Source of the DNA: Ampelocalamus luodianensis
Lineage: Eukaryota; Streptophyta; Magnoliopsida; Poales; Poaceae
Length of the DNA stretch: 64,000 nt
Reading direction: 5' to 3'
NCBI GenBank assembly: GCA_036346255.1
Contig: CM070622.1
Span: forward strand, 26,686,751-26,750,750
Below are positions 1-11,335 of the stretch, piece by piece; position 1 is the stretch's first letter; the number at the start of each line of letters is the position of its first letter. A model generated the notes under the pieces. It ran no database searches. It was not told the origin of the DNA and saw only the letters and a list, made by a program, of their open reading frames with translations. The position numbers and the translations under genes are program-made.

Positions 1-1340
1 GTCTGCAAATGTGTTTTGATACTTTTTGAGAATCCAGCCCTCATCCCTTGTGTGCATCTTGCATCAATTGGCAAATGTGTTTTGCGAATTGAGTTGAAGC
101 AATGCGCACAATATATTCTCAGCCTTGGTGGTTGTGGGCGGTCTGACCGCCCATGATAGTCCGTCTAACCGATGGCATATCGGTCTGACCGCCATTGGTT
201 GAGCGGTCTGACCGGTCCCCTATTACCGCAAGTTTTTGTGTAGTAGTACCACATGCTTTGGAGTGGTACTACCAGAGTGCGGTAGTACCGATTTATGTTG
301 TAGTATGTTTATTCCAGAGAGTGTGTTTTTCTGGAATGCCCGATTGTTTTGTGAAGCGGTCTGGCCGCCCCTTTGGCGGTCTGACCGATTTGGAGCGATC
401 GGACCGGCCATTAGTTGGCGGTCTGATCGGATGTGTGTCCAATGGCTAGTTTTATAGCCGTTGGAGCAAGGCGGTCTGACCGGCCATTAGTTGGCGGTCT
501 GACCGATTTATCCCTGTTTTTCTATAACTTCTTCCCGACGACTAGTTTTTGTGTGTGTGCTATAAATAGCCACCTTGGCCGGTTGTGAGAGGTTGCTGTT
601 GCCCCCATTTCATTTCCTTGAGCTAAGAACAAGCCCTCTACATTCTCTTGTGCATGTGTTGCACTTAGTGAGCTTTGAGAGGTAAACCATAAGTGCATGT
701 GTTGCCTTAGGTAGTGGATTGTGTATACATTGAGCTTAGACACTTGATTAGTTCAAGTGGGGTCTTAGACTTGTTACTCTTGGTGTTTGCCGACACCTAG
801 ATGGCGTGGAGGCATCGTGGTCCAGCGATCTTCTCAAAAGAAGCTTGTGAGAAGGCCCATCGGTTGTGAGTGGTTTGGTGCTCACCATCTCCGAAGTTGA
901 GGAAGAGCAACCCAAGTGGATCGAAGTGTTGGTTCGTTTTGGAACCGATCCAAGTGGTTGGACTTACCTCGGGGGTGTTGGCTTAATTTGTGGAGCCGGT
1001 CCAATTGGTTTGGGCTTACCTCAACATGGATTAGGGGAGACCGGCAAGTCTCCGTACACCATGGTAAAACATCATCGTATCATTGTGGTTTGATCTCTTG
1101 TGCTTTACTTTATTGCAATTTACATCCATTGAATTAAATTGCTTATTCATCTTGCACGTTTGCTATCCTTCAATAGTCTTATATTGTTGGTGCACTTAGT
1201 TAAAACTAGTTGATTTAGGTTTTGATTGTGCAAAGTCGTTTTGATATTAGCTTCCGCATTAGAAATTGGTTTTAGACAAAAAAAAAAGTTTTTAAAAACA
1301 GCCTATTCACCCCCTTCTAGTCAGCTTCCTCGATCTTACA
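1..1340 (+). repeat. 5' LTR (left edge cut by window) of the gag-only element
   Basis: Position 1 aligns with about 5362 and the copies stay collinear to their ends at 1340 and 6715, both ending CTTACA. The upstream half is packed with near-palindromic CGGTCTGACCG motifs, at least nine between 138 and 510. There is also a perfect 10-bp inverted repeat, GTAGTACCAC (243-252) against GTGGTACTAC (263-272). A TATA box lies at 560-569. The last part is AT-rich and ends in a stretch common to plant copia LTRs before the primer site. Confidence 0.85.
560..569 (+). promoter_or_regulatory. LTR TATA box
   Basis: CTATAAATAG lies downstream of the hairpin-rich U3 part. The same box occurs at the matching place in the second LTR (about 5940). 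It probably drives the element's genomic RNA. Confidence 0.65.
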
Positions 1341-1342
1341 AG

Positions 1343-1358
1343 TGGTATCAGAGCTTGG
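1343..1358 (+). promoter_or_regulatory. Primer binding site (initiator Met tRNA type)
   Basis: TGGTATCAGAGCTTGG begins two bases after the LTR end at 1340. This is the standard plant copia primer site complementary to the 3' end of initiator methionine tRNA, and it fixes the LTR/internal boundary. Confidence 0.85.
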
Positions 1359-1397
1359 TCTCTTATTTATTAGGCTTCACCGCCTAGAGAGTTAAGG

Positions 1398-3396
1398 ATG
1401 TCTAATGAGGGTTTCTCCTTTGGTAGAGCACCACACTTTGATGGTTTAAATTATGCTCATTGAAAAATTAGAATGACCATCTTTATGAAAGCTATGAGTC
1501 CAAACCTATGGAGAATTGTTGATACGGGTTTTGTTACTCTGACTGATCCACCAAATCCCACTCAAAGGGAAGAGCAAAACTTGCAACTCGATGCTCAAGC
1601 TTTAAATGCTTTCTATAGCGCTTTGAGTGTGGAGGAGTTCAATAGAGTGAGCAATCTTGAGAATGCTCATGATGTTTGGACAACTCTCATGAAAATTCAG
1701 GAGGGAACCTCCACGATCAAGGAAGCTAAATTGCATAGGTTGAAGCTTAAATATGAGTCATTTACCATGTTGCCTCATGAGAGCATCAATGAGATGTATT
1801 CTAGAATGATCAACATAGTAAATGAGCTCAAAGGCCTATCTTGTGATTTAACCGATCTTGATATTGTGCACAAGATGCTTAGGGCTCTACCAGAGAAATA
1901 TGAGACCTTGGTGACATTATTCCCCAACTCGTCCGAATTGCCAAGGATGACTCCTACCGCTCTTTTGGGAAATCTCCTCACTAATGAAATGTACAAGAAG
2001 GACAAAGATGAGATCAAGGAGATGGCCTCAACTTCAAGTAAAAGAATTCTTACTCTCAAAGCTAAATATGATTCAAGTGAAGATGAGGACCATTATTACT
2101 TTCAAAGCTAAATATGATTCAAGTGAAGATGAGGACCAAGATGAGGAAGATGATGACATCGAAGAAGATTTGATCACTCTCATGAACAAAATGAAAGATC
2201 TCATGAAGAGACATGACTCTCACAAGCATTCCAGCACATCTTCAAATTGAAAGCACCACAAGGCTCTAACGTGCTACAATTGTCAAAAATTGGGACACAT
2301 TGCTTCGAAGTGTCCTTATGATGGGAAAAATGAAGAAGAGCCCAAATCATCATCAAGAAAGAAGAAGGATGACAAAAGAAGACATTTTGTCGGGCTATCC
2401 ATAAAGGAAGATCCATCAAACCTCTCAAATACAAATGAGGCTCCATCACTATTTGACATGTCTACATGCTTCATGGAAAAAGGTAATAATGAGGTAAATG
2501 ATGATTATGAGCCTTCGTATGATGATTTGATGGATATGCTAGAGGATCTAAATGAATATCTTGGGAAAGAGAAAATAAAATTCAAAGTTTTGAAGAAAGA
2601 GTACATCTCTCTTCAAAATAATTTTGATGTGCTAAAAGAAGAGCATGAGTCTTTCCTTCTCAAGGAATTCACTACCTCCAAGGTGGATATAGGCATTATA
2701 TGCGATTTATTAGATGATATGTCATGTGTAGTTGTTAACCCTTGCATTACATCTAAGGTTAGCATATTCACCTCTTGTGATGATTTTCTAGATATGCCTT
2801 GTAGCTCTAGTGAAAATGTTTCTATTTCCTCTTTGCTTGTTGAAACTAATCTTGTAGAGGAAAACAAAGAGCTTAAGGTCCAAGTCAAGAAATTGACTAA
2901 TGACTTGGAAAGAAGCTACAAAGGGAAGGCCACTCTTGATGACATATTGAGCGAGCAAAGAAGCTTGCAAGATAAGAGTAGAATTGGCTTCACTCTAAAG
3001 AAAAAGGAGCATAGCAAGACAAGGTACAATGCAAGACACACAAAGAAGTACGTCAAGTGCCTTGAATGCAATGAGAAGGGCCACAAAGCCTCGGTGTGCC
3101 CAAATCAAATGGATGTCAAGTCAAGACATTCAAAGAAGAGGCAAACCGGCAAGGAGCAAGAAAAGAAGACAAGTAGGGGAAGCAAAATCCCAACTTGCTA
3201 CAATTGCCGGGAAAAGGGACACATTGGTAAACAATGTCCCAAAGGTATCACTCCTAAGCTCATTCTTTATAATGATCATTATTTGCTTAGGAATGATAAA
3301 TATGGCAATGTGCACATTGCCACAATTGTTAGTTCACCTAAGACTATTGTTAGGGCTATTTGGGTGTCTAAATCTCTTGTGACTAACATTCAATGA
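1398..3396 (+). pseudogene. Broken copia-type gag with three CCHC zinc knuckles
   Basis: The likely start is the ATG at 1398 (MSNEGFSFGRAPHFDG...). Codon 22 is TGA (1461-1463) where family members have Trp. The frame then runs to a local duplication near 2056-2138 that shifts it, and a further TGA (2248-2250) stands just before the first knuckle. From 2251 the frame is open to 3396. Knuckles: CYNCQKLGHIASKCP (about 2272-2316), CLECNEKGHKASVCP (about 3058-3102) and CYNCREKGHIGKQCP (about 3196-3240). Between knuckles 1 and 2 is an acidic, coiled-coil-like stretch. Gag would package the element RNA into cytoplasmic particles. The protein ends with an IWVSKSL-type tail where autonomous relatives continue into protease; here a stop follows. 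Two nonsense changes and one frameshift make this copy inactive as read. Confidence 0.8.
2056..2138 (+). repeat. 37-bp tandem duplication that frameshifts gag
   Basis: The same 37 bases occur at 2056-2092 and 2102-2138, 46 bp apart. Because 46 is not a multiple of three, the duplication moves gag into the next frame. The encoded residues (KAKYDSSEDED) are repeated in two different frames, so the event is recent relative to point decay. Confidence 0.85.
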
Positions 3397-5361
3397 CCCA
3401 ATCGAGTTTGGGTATCAAAATGTGCTTAAATGTTTAATAGGTACTTGAAGAGGAATTGGAGGCTTGGCTTATTCATATAAAGGAAGATTCCATCATATAT
3501 CAATATTGGAGCCAAGCTTGAGGATAATCACTTCATATCATAAACCAATGCTATCTCGTTAACAAGTACTTACATTGAAGTATCTAGTCCTTATGCCTTG
3601 TGTAGGTTGCATTCATGAAAATCTTATAAAATGGTGTTCTTGCTCCTGTTCATAATCTTAATTATTACAAACTTGAGCAAGATGAGAGTGGCACATTAAG
3701 GGGGAGTGCTAAGTCATAATCATGTATATCACATCCCTAAATGTGCCCAAATAAATTAAGTGCTTGTAATGTTTTTCAAAATTAAGCCCTTTAGCCAAAA
3801 GTAAAAAAAATCATAACTATTAGTAACCCTTTGAAAAACTAGTTGCAAAATATATACAAATGCTTTTCAAAGGTTTACCAAAGGTTTTGGCTCAAGAACA
3901 ATCTATTTCAAATAAAATGAGTTTCTAGCCAAAATTATAGATCATAGTATCTCGTTTTTTTGACATAAACTAGTTTTTTTTTGTATAAAATCTATTCTAA
4001 AAAGAATTTAAAAATCTTTCCAAAAGGAAAATTCTAGAGTTGGCTATTCTAAACCTTTTTGGTTTTCACAATATTTTCAAAAGGCCAAACTAGCAAAAGA
4101 TATTTGATTTCGAAACTCGTTCAAAATCCTAGTTTAACCTAAGTGGTCACTTTCTAGCACTTAAGTGAGTTTTACCATATAAGCCACAATTATTCACATG
4201 AATAGGTCCATAATGGTATTAATGACTCATACATGAAATTGGATGCTTTAAATTTCATTATATGCTCAATTTGGATCTTTTGAAGAAATTTCATGAAAAT
4301 AAGATTTTATTTGCAAAAACAAAAGCTTAATTCATAAAAACTATTTAAAAGTTGGATTTCTAAAGGCTATATAATTTGGAAATGCTCCAAATATGTTTAT
4401 TTGGATGATTGTGTGAAAATTTAGAGAAAAATATAACAATTCCTTCTTTTCTCCAAAATTGAATGAAATCTCATTCGATTTCGGTCTTAGCTGGTCGACC
4501 GCCCTCCTCCCAATGGTCTAACATGAACAATCGATCTAACCGCACATTTGCCGCCGGTCTGACCGGACTTGCAGAGACTTGCCTGGCTTTTGTCAAAATT
4601 GTTGATTTTCAAATTTCTCAAGCATTCTCTTTGCTCCCTAAAGTCAAGTTGATCCTTCTCTTATTCGTGAGCTACCCACTACTGTTTCTCTCTGATTGCA
4701 AATGCAATTATTCAAGTGGTGTTCTTTCAAATGATAGCTTCTCTTGATCATCTTGACATCGGCATGAAATTCATTCTTCAAATGATATTAACTTACCCCT
4801 ACAAGTGGTATTCCATCAAAGTGGTATCTAATTTCATTCCTTGCCGATCTTACATCTCTTGACCAAGCTCATGTACTCTCTATAGTATACAAGTGGATTA
4901 TCTCCTTCTCTCTTCTCTTTGGATGCCTTCTTTGAATATCTTTGCGAGAGAAGTTCAAGTACTTTGCAATTTCAAGTCTTGTCGACACATGTGGTTTCTA
5001 CAAGTGATGTTTCGCGACTATCTTTCAAGTGCGATTCACATATGGACATTTTTGGTGCTTAATGTCAAAGAGGGAGAATTTGGTTGCAAATAATGGTCAA
5101 ATGAGAGAGTTTGACTTCATCTTGTGTTTTGGATGGATCTATTTCAAAGAGATGACAACAAGGGAGATTTTTATTGAATGGAGAAAACCTTTGTGAGTCA
5201 AAGTAGTATACCTTTGTGTAAGGAGGAGTTTGAGTTAATCATGTGTTGATAGCTCGTCTTGATTGCTCTAGCTCTCGTTAGTATGTTGCCGATATTTGCG
5301 AATGTGTTTTGCAAACAGTTTAAGTCCATGTACCTTATTCCTTGAGGTGTTGATTCTAAAA
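3397..5361 (+). other. Non-coding 3' region of the gag-only element
   Basis: No coding frame or pol motif is visible. Purine-rich tracts of the kind used to prime plus-strand DNA occur at 3698-3706 (AAGGGGGAG) and 5066-5078 (CAAAGAGGGAGAA). The second resembles the tract that precedes SIRE-like 3' ends. Copies of the LTR's CGGTCTGACCG-like motif recur around 4490-4570. The start of the 3' LTR lies somewhere between about 5080 and 5362 and cannot be fixed, because the matching start of the 5' LTR is outside the window. Confidence 0.55.
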
Positions 5362-6715
5362 GTCTGCAAGTATGTTTTGCAACTTATTGAGAATCTAGCC
5401 CTCATCCCTTGTGTGCATGTTGCATCAATTGACAAATGTATTTTGCGAATTGAGTTGAAGCAATGTGCACAATATATTCTCAGCCTTGGTGGCTGTGGGC
5501 GGTCTGACCGCCCATGATAGTCAGTCTAACCGATGGCATATCGGTCGACCGCCATTGGTTGAATGATCGACCGGTCCCTATTACCGCAAGTTTTTGTGTA
5601 GTAGTACGCGAGCTTTGGAGCGGTACTACCAAGTCTTGATAGTACCAATTTATGTTGCGATATGTTTATTCCAGAGAGTGTGTTTTTCTGGAATGTCCGA
5701 TTGTTTTGTGAAGCGGTCTGACCGCCCCTTTGGCGGTCTGATCGATTTGAAGCGGTCGGACCGACTATTGGTTGGCGGTCTGACCGGATGTGTGTCCAAT
5801 GGCTAGTTTTATAGCCGTTGGAGCAAGGGCGGTTTGACCGGCCATTAGGTGGCGATCGTAGATTTATCCCTGTTTTTCTGTAACTTTTATCCCTGGTTTT
5901 CTGTAACTTCTTCCCAACGGCTAGTTTTTGTGTGTGGGCTATAAATAGCCACCTTGGCCGGTTGTGAGAGGTTGCTGTTGCCCCCATTTCATTTCCTTGA
6001 GCAAAAAGCAAGCCCTCTACACTCTCTTGTGCATGTGTTGCACTTAGTGAGCTTTGAGAGGTAAACCTTAAGTGCATGTGTTGCCTTAGGTAGTAGATTG
6101 GGTATCCATTGAGCTTAGACACTTGATTAGCTCAAGTGGGAGTCTTAGACTTGTTACTCTTGGTGTTTGCGGACACCTAGACGGCGTGGAGGCGTCATGG
6201 TCCAGTGATCTTATCAAAAGAAACTTGTTTGAAGGCCCAACGATTGTGAGTGGTTTGGTGCTCGCTATCTCCGGAGTGGAGGAAGAGCAACCCGAGTGGA
6301 TCGAGGTGTTGGTTCATTTTGGAACCGATCCAAGTGGTTGGACTTACCTCGGAGGTGTTGGCTTAATTTGTGGAGCCGGTCCAATTGGTTTGGGCTTAAC
6401 TCAACGTGGATTAGGAGAGACCGGCAAGTCTTCGAACACAACGGTAAAACATCATCGTGTTATTATGGTTTGATCTCTTGTACTTTACTTTATTGCAATT
6501 TACATTCATTAAATTAAATTTCTTATTCATCTTGCATGTTTGCTATCCTTCAATAGTCTTGTATTGTTGGTGCACTTAGTCGAAACTAGTTGATTTAGGT
6601 TTTGATTGTGCAAAACCGTTTTGATGTTAGCTTCCGCATTAGAAATCGATTTTAGCCAAAGAAGTTTTTAAAAACCGCCTATTCACCCCCCTCTAGCCGG
6701 CCTCCTTGATCTTAC
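5362..6715 (+). repeat. 3' LTR of the gag-only element (minimum extent)
   Basis: It is collinear with 1-1340 and ends CTTACA. It differs by scattered substitutions and small indels, including a short duplicated TTTATCCCTG... stretch near 5866-5906. Several CGGTCTGACCG units are degraded compared with the 5' copy, for example at 5540-5575. A TATA box lies at 5940-5948. The true start may be up to about 280 bp further upstream. Confidence 0.8.
5940..5948 (+). promoter_or_regulatory. TATA box of the 3' LTR
   Basis: TATAAATAG stands at the position matching 560-569. Initiation here would read outward toward 6716 and run antisense into the WAK gene that follows on the minus strand. That consequence is inference. 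Confidence 0.55.
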
Positions 6716-7084
6716 ATGAGCGTTGTGTGCAGCGACAGCCACACAGTGGCAGGGAAGCGATGAGAGTAGGCAATAGCATGGGAGCAGCGGCGTGGATGGA
6801 TGGGGGCAGGCGGCGAGGTGATGGCGCCAGGACTGGAGCGGCGGCGTGGCACGGTCACCAGCGTGAGTGGAGGTGAGAGCGAGAGTGAACCATGTGGTTC
6901 ATTCGAATTTATCGAATGGGACGATACAACATCGACGGGAATATTCTCCGAATGTGAACCATCTCATCCGGGATGGTTTGGTACGATTCAACCAACCAAA
7001 CGTATGGATGAACTCATTTCTTGAACCAAACCATCTCATTCAGCTTCATTCACCCATCCAAACACACCCTAAGCAATCTCGATA
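6716..7084. other. Short spacer with a possible MITE right end
   Basis: GC-rich sequence of unknown origin (6716-6890) is followed by a stretch ending CCAAACACACCC next to TAA at about 7060-7073. That end resembles the terminal repeat and TWA target site of Tourist/PIF-type MITEs (family knowledge). No left end is seen, perhaps because the retrotransposon inserted into it. No gene is visible. Confidence 0.3.
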
Positions 7085-7412
7085 AACAAACTCCACGACT
7101 TGCATTAAATTTTAGACATGTTCCTCACGATAAAAGAGTAGGGTTTTACTAAAAGGAAGGTAAACATTTTGTTTTCGGGAAACAATTCCAGCGAACGCAT
7201 ACTGTGACACACAAATACCTCACATATTGCAAACACACACTATAAAACACACATAAAACATACCCAAACCCTGAAAAACATCAAGCAGTTTTCTCACTAC
7301 AAGAATACAGAATCACAAAATATAGTCTTGAGAGAAATTAAACAGGGGTCATAGTTTGTAAGGCACTCGATGCAGATGACAAGTACTCAATCTGGCTTAT
7401 ATATTTTTCATT
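7085..7412 (-). other. Probable 3' untranslated region of the WAK gene
   Basis: AT-rich sequence downstream of the TGA stop at 7413-7415, with no other gene visible. No polyadenylation site can be fixed without transcripts. Confidence 0.4.
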
Positions 7413-8198
7413 CTAACATGCAAATTCCCCTCTCACCCTACGAAGATCCTCGAGAACTTTCATCATAGTGGGTCTCTCATCTACATCATCCTGAAGACAT
7501 TGAACTGCAATCCCACCAACCTTCACAAGACAATCTAAATTTTCAGTACACAAGATCTCCTGATCGAACATCTCCCTTGCTCTGCTCTCTGTCAAGAAAG
7601 ACTTGACAAAGTTTATGCGAAGGCTATTATTATTATCATACCTTGTCTTCTTTCTAGTAATGAGTTCTAGAAGAACAACTCCGAAGCTAAACACATCACT
7701 CTTTTCTGTGAGAAGGCCGGTCTGCAAATACACAGGGTCTATGTAGCCCATATCGCCGACCACAAACTGGGTGTGTTTTTTGTCCAGCGACAGGAGCCTA
7801 GATGTCCCAAAGTCAGATATCTTTGGGCTGAAATTTTCGTGGAGGAGAATGTTCCCTGATTTGACATCTCCATGAAGGATCTTTTGATTAGCCGAAGAAT
7901 GCATGTAGGCAAGAGCTTCTGCAGCGCCAATAGAAATATCCAAACGTACTGGGAGAGGGAGGATTTGTTTCTCTTCTGGGACATCATTTCTAGTACAAGC
8001 AGCACCACCACTATGGAGCATGTCATAGAGGCTTCCTCTGTCGATGAACTCGTAAACCAACATGGGAACATCTGTTTCCAAGCAACAGCCTATGAGCCGG
8101 ACCAAATTCTTGTGACTAATCTTGGATTGGATGGTGATCTCATTTGCAAAATCCTTTTGTCGTTCTGCATCGACTTGATGGAGCGCTTTGATCGCGAC

Positions 8199-8201
8199 TC
8201 A
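8199..8201 (-). other. In-frame TGA at WAK codon 428
   Basis: Reading the minus strand, ...GACAAGCAA is followed by TGA and then GTCGCGATCAAA (VAIK). The frame is the same on both sides, so a single nonsense change, not an indel, breaks the gene. It lies between the glycine-rich loop and the ATP-binding lysine. Confidence 0.85.
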
Positions 8202-8802
8202 TTGCTTGTCATCAGTAGTTCCCTCGTAGACCTGACCAAAGCTGCCTTTTCCAATTGTCTTACTGAAATCTTTAGTGATCTTATCTAGATTTTCCTTTGT
8301 GAAGATGCTGATACTGATGTTTTTAAGTAGTTGGCCGCCGTTTCTGTTGAAGTGCTCCCAGAGCTTTCTATTCTCATCACCGCACGTTTGCAATTCATCA
8401 CATGCTACCAATGAGACGACAATAGTTATTCCTGCAAAAAAAAACAAACATCAATTGTGTGAAATGTCATTGTTTCATCCTTGACAAGCCTCTCTCTCTA
8501 TATATATACCAAATCAATTGAAGTATAGGTGGTCTTTTGCTAGAACCAGAAAGTAAAACTCAGGCTCTACACAGTTTTTTAATAGTATTTAAATGGTAAG
8601 AATCCGTCATGTAAATAACATGGGAAAAGGGCAATGAGAAACTAACCTATTGCTGCAGCTGCAGGCCAGGGCAATATGGGCTGACAAGAAATTTTACCAT
8701 CACCCTTTTGTCCAAACTTGCATTTACACTCGAATCCACCATCTGTGTCATGGCATGTACCGCTCTTACAAGGATTTTTTCCTTGCATGCACTCATTGAT
8801 AT

Positions 8803-9378
8803 CTGGGAAAAAAGAAATGGCAACGAATACTAATTATATAGAACATAATTAAAAGGGTAAATACAGGTAAATATAAAAATAATTGAAAAGCAAATTCTTT
8901 TGCTTGTAACATATTTTTCTGTTATGCTGTTTAATTCCAAGCAATCATTTTTGAAGTGAGGGCAAAGGACTTGTAAGACCTGTGACCCAAAATTCGCTAA
9001 AAGCCAAGCCACCGCGCAGGACAGATACACATTTGTAGCACCTCATTTGGTTTTTGTCGTCATTTCACCCAGAAGAAGGGTTAACTCGGAAATGTTACGA
9101 CTTGGCGACAGGAAGAATAATGATTATTTGCCACTCCCTTGGTTGTTTCTTTAGAATTTGTCATTTCATCATTGGTTTTGAGAATTTGCTATTGTGTTCA
9201 TGGAAATAGTTAGGTTTTGCCACTTCTCATGTATTCTGCCAATTCTCATTCTTTTTGAGAAAAAATAGGAAAAAGGCCAGTGATAAATGTTAGATTAATT
9301 CAAATATGCTTGTAATATGAGTGCGGATCCTAATGTAGTACTAGTATTCGAGAAAAGAAAGTGAATAAGTGGACAAAC
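8803..9378 (-). other. WAK intron 2
   Basis: On the minus strand it starts GTTTGT and ends CCCAG, joining EGF-like exon 2 to EGF-like exon 3 in phase 1. It holds AT-rich sequence without a recognisable gene. Confidence 0.7.
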
Positions 9379-10882
9379 TTGTGCAATTATCGCGGATGTA
9401 GGGATTTCCGTTATATCCATCGGAGCATTTGCAGAAATATCCCTTCCCATTTGCTGTGTTCACACAATCGCTGTGGGTGCTCACACAGGCGTAGTCGAGC
9501 TTTGCCTCCCTGTCTTTTGTTGGGCACCACCTATCGCTTATAGCCCAGTCAAGCACCAGTGGAACCTTGTTACCAATTTTGGCAAAGGGCTTGGAGTTGA
9601 GGTGGTCTCGGCTGAAATTGTACCTGCAATTAGTAGGATAGATTCACATTAGTCGTTGTGACACAAAAAATAATAATTTAGATGAGTGGTAAAAGGACTA
9701 CGTATATAAACAAGGAATAAATTCCTACGTGCCACTGCAAAATTCCCAACTATCTTATATGTGATCCTTGTGTGACTAACATATGGAGAATGAGCCGTCT
9801 TGGCAAAGGCCAGGATGTTGACACCAAGGAAGCACTGTTGAAGGCAGTGCATCCAACATTCGGACAACTATTGAAGAGTAGTTATTAATCAGATTTGGGC
9901 CGTAGCAAAGCACTTTAGAAACAGTGAACAAAAACATGGCACCGATTTTACTGCAGCAAAATAGTGTATCACTTGATCTTAACCTTTGATTTTCGATTGA
10001 ACAGTGAAAATCGCTCCTAAGGCCCATGCACTGCTCAATCCCAATCAATCAACTTGTACTTAGAGTGGTCATCAATAGCGAAGGGAGTTCAGCTTGATCT
10101 TTCTAGTCCTTCACTCGACAGAACATACGGCTATTACTCGCCAATCGAGGGCATAAACCTAGATATATATCCCACTCGTTCTTTCTCACTGGCTTGACCT
10201 TCGGTCCCCTTCTCTTTTAATTTCATTTGTATGATCCACGAGGGTTTTCTGGGTCATCGACAGCTTCAAACCATCGATGCCTTCTATTGCAATTCATGAG
10301 GTAAGTGCAATCATGCAAAATATGATAAACAAATCCCAAAATAGTGATGACTTGACTATTGTATCACTCTCTTTAAAATTTCAAGTTTAAACTTAAAAGG
10401 TGTTCAGATAGCATTTCGTGGATAATAATTCTTATATCTTTTACCTTTTAATTTTCCCATTTTCTTTTAATTTATATTTTCCAGGAGTTTCTTTTTCTAG
10501 CAACACAAATTACTTAAATTGAACTTTAAATTTGGAGCTACGCTAATTTGAGAACTTTGTACATTTACATATCTTTTTAGGAATTTGTTAGGTTCATGTG
10601 GCGCTCAAACCAAAGCGGATTTTATGATTACATCTACCTTTGTGGTGTCCACTGAATATGTTTCATAACTGGCTTGGACAGTAGTATATGAGATTTTATG
10701 ATTACGCTTGCAGAGACAAGATTTTGGACAAGGAGATCCGTGTCCCGTGAAGATGGGTGATAAGGCTATGAAACAAGGAGCGTGGATAAAAACGGACGGC
10801 GGATGTCGGGGGAAAGTCACCGTGACCTTATTACCTCCTGTAAGTCAGAGGACATGTGTCCGCTTCAAACATAGGACACACA

Positions 10883-11335
10883 CGAGTTTTAAGCTAATAT
10901 AGAACTTTTTACGTGCACAATAGCAAATCTAGCTATCTCTTCACGCTAAATACAAAAAAGACACTGTGTCCGTACGCCCGGGCACGGTGCCGCCGGTGAA
11001 ACGATATGTCGCCATGTCCGTGTGCCCAGGGCACGGTGCCGCCTAGTCGGTGCGCCCTGGTAACAGAGCCGCCTTGCGTTTGTGCACTCCTCCCTGTGTC
11101 CTGCACCACGCAACGTGCCCATGCGCCACGCCCCGCCCCTGTGTGCCCTGCGTCCGTGCCCTAGGCGCACGGTCTCGGTGCCACCGTGCCCGGGCATACG
11201 GACATGACGACGTGTCGTTCCGCCGGCGACTCTGGCCCTCTAGCGCACGGACGCGATGCCTTTTTTGCATTTAGCGAGGAGATGGGTTAGATTTGCTATT
11301 GCGCACGACAACGGTGCTATATTAGCCAAAAACTC
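10883..11335. mobile_element. Mutator-like MITE (long inverted repeats, 9-bp target duplication)
   Basis: The two ends are inverted copies: about 165 bp from 10884 pairs with about 165 bp ending at 11335. They begin GAGTTTT..GCTAATATAG on both sides and extend through a GC-rich inner part. The 9-bp GGACACACA flanks the element directly at 10874-10882 and 11336-11344. Long terminal inverted repeats plus a 9-bp duplication are the signature of Mutator-like elements; there is no room for a transposase in about 450 bp. Open frames on both strands across the GC-rich middle are a by-product of composition. Confidence 0.7.

Larger units (their letters stand above)
1..6715 (+). mobile_element. Gag-only copia-type LTR retrotransposon (TR-GAG type), 5' end outside window
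   Basis: Two direct long terminal repeats (1-1340 and about 5362-6715) flank one gag-like coding region and a long non-coding stretch. No protease, integrase, RT or RNase H motif is visible between them in any frame. A methionine-tRNA-type primer site follows the first LTR. This is the layout of a non-autonomous element that carries only gag and depends on a relative for pol (established for plant TR-GAG elements). The gag has three CCHC knuckles and resembles SIRE-like copia gag proteins. The upstream target duplication is outside the window, so only the right flank (TGAGC at 6716) can be read. Non-autonomy by loss of pol in this single copy is an alternative. Confidence 0.75.

Noticed and set aside
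10946..11274. Overlapping open frames on both strands (75-84 codons)
   Set aside because: They fall in the GC-rich core and arms of the MITE and arise from composition and the inverted repeat; no protein motif is visible.
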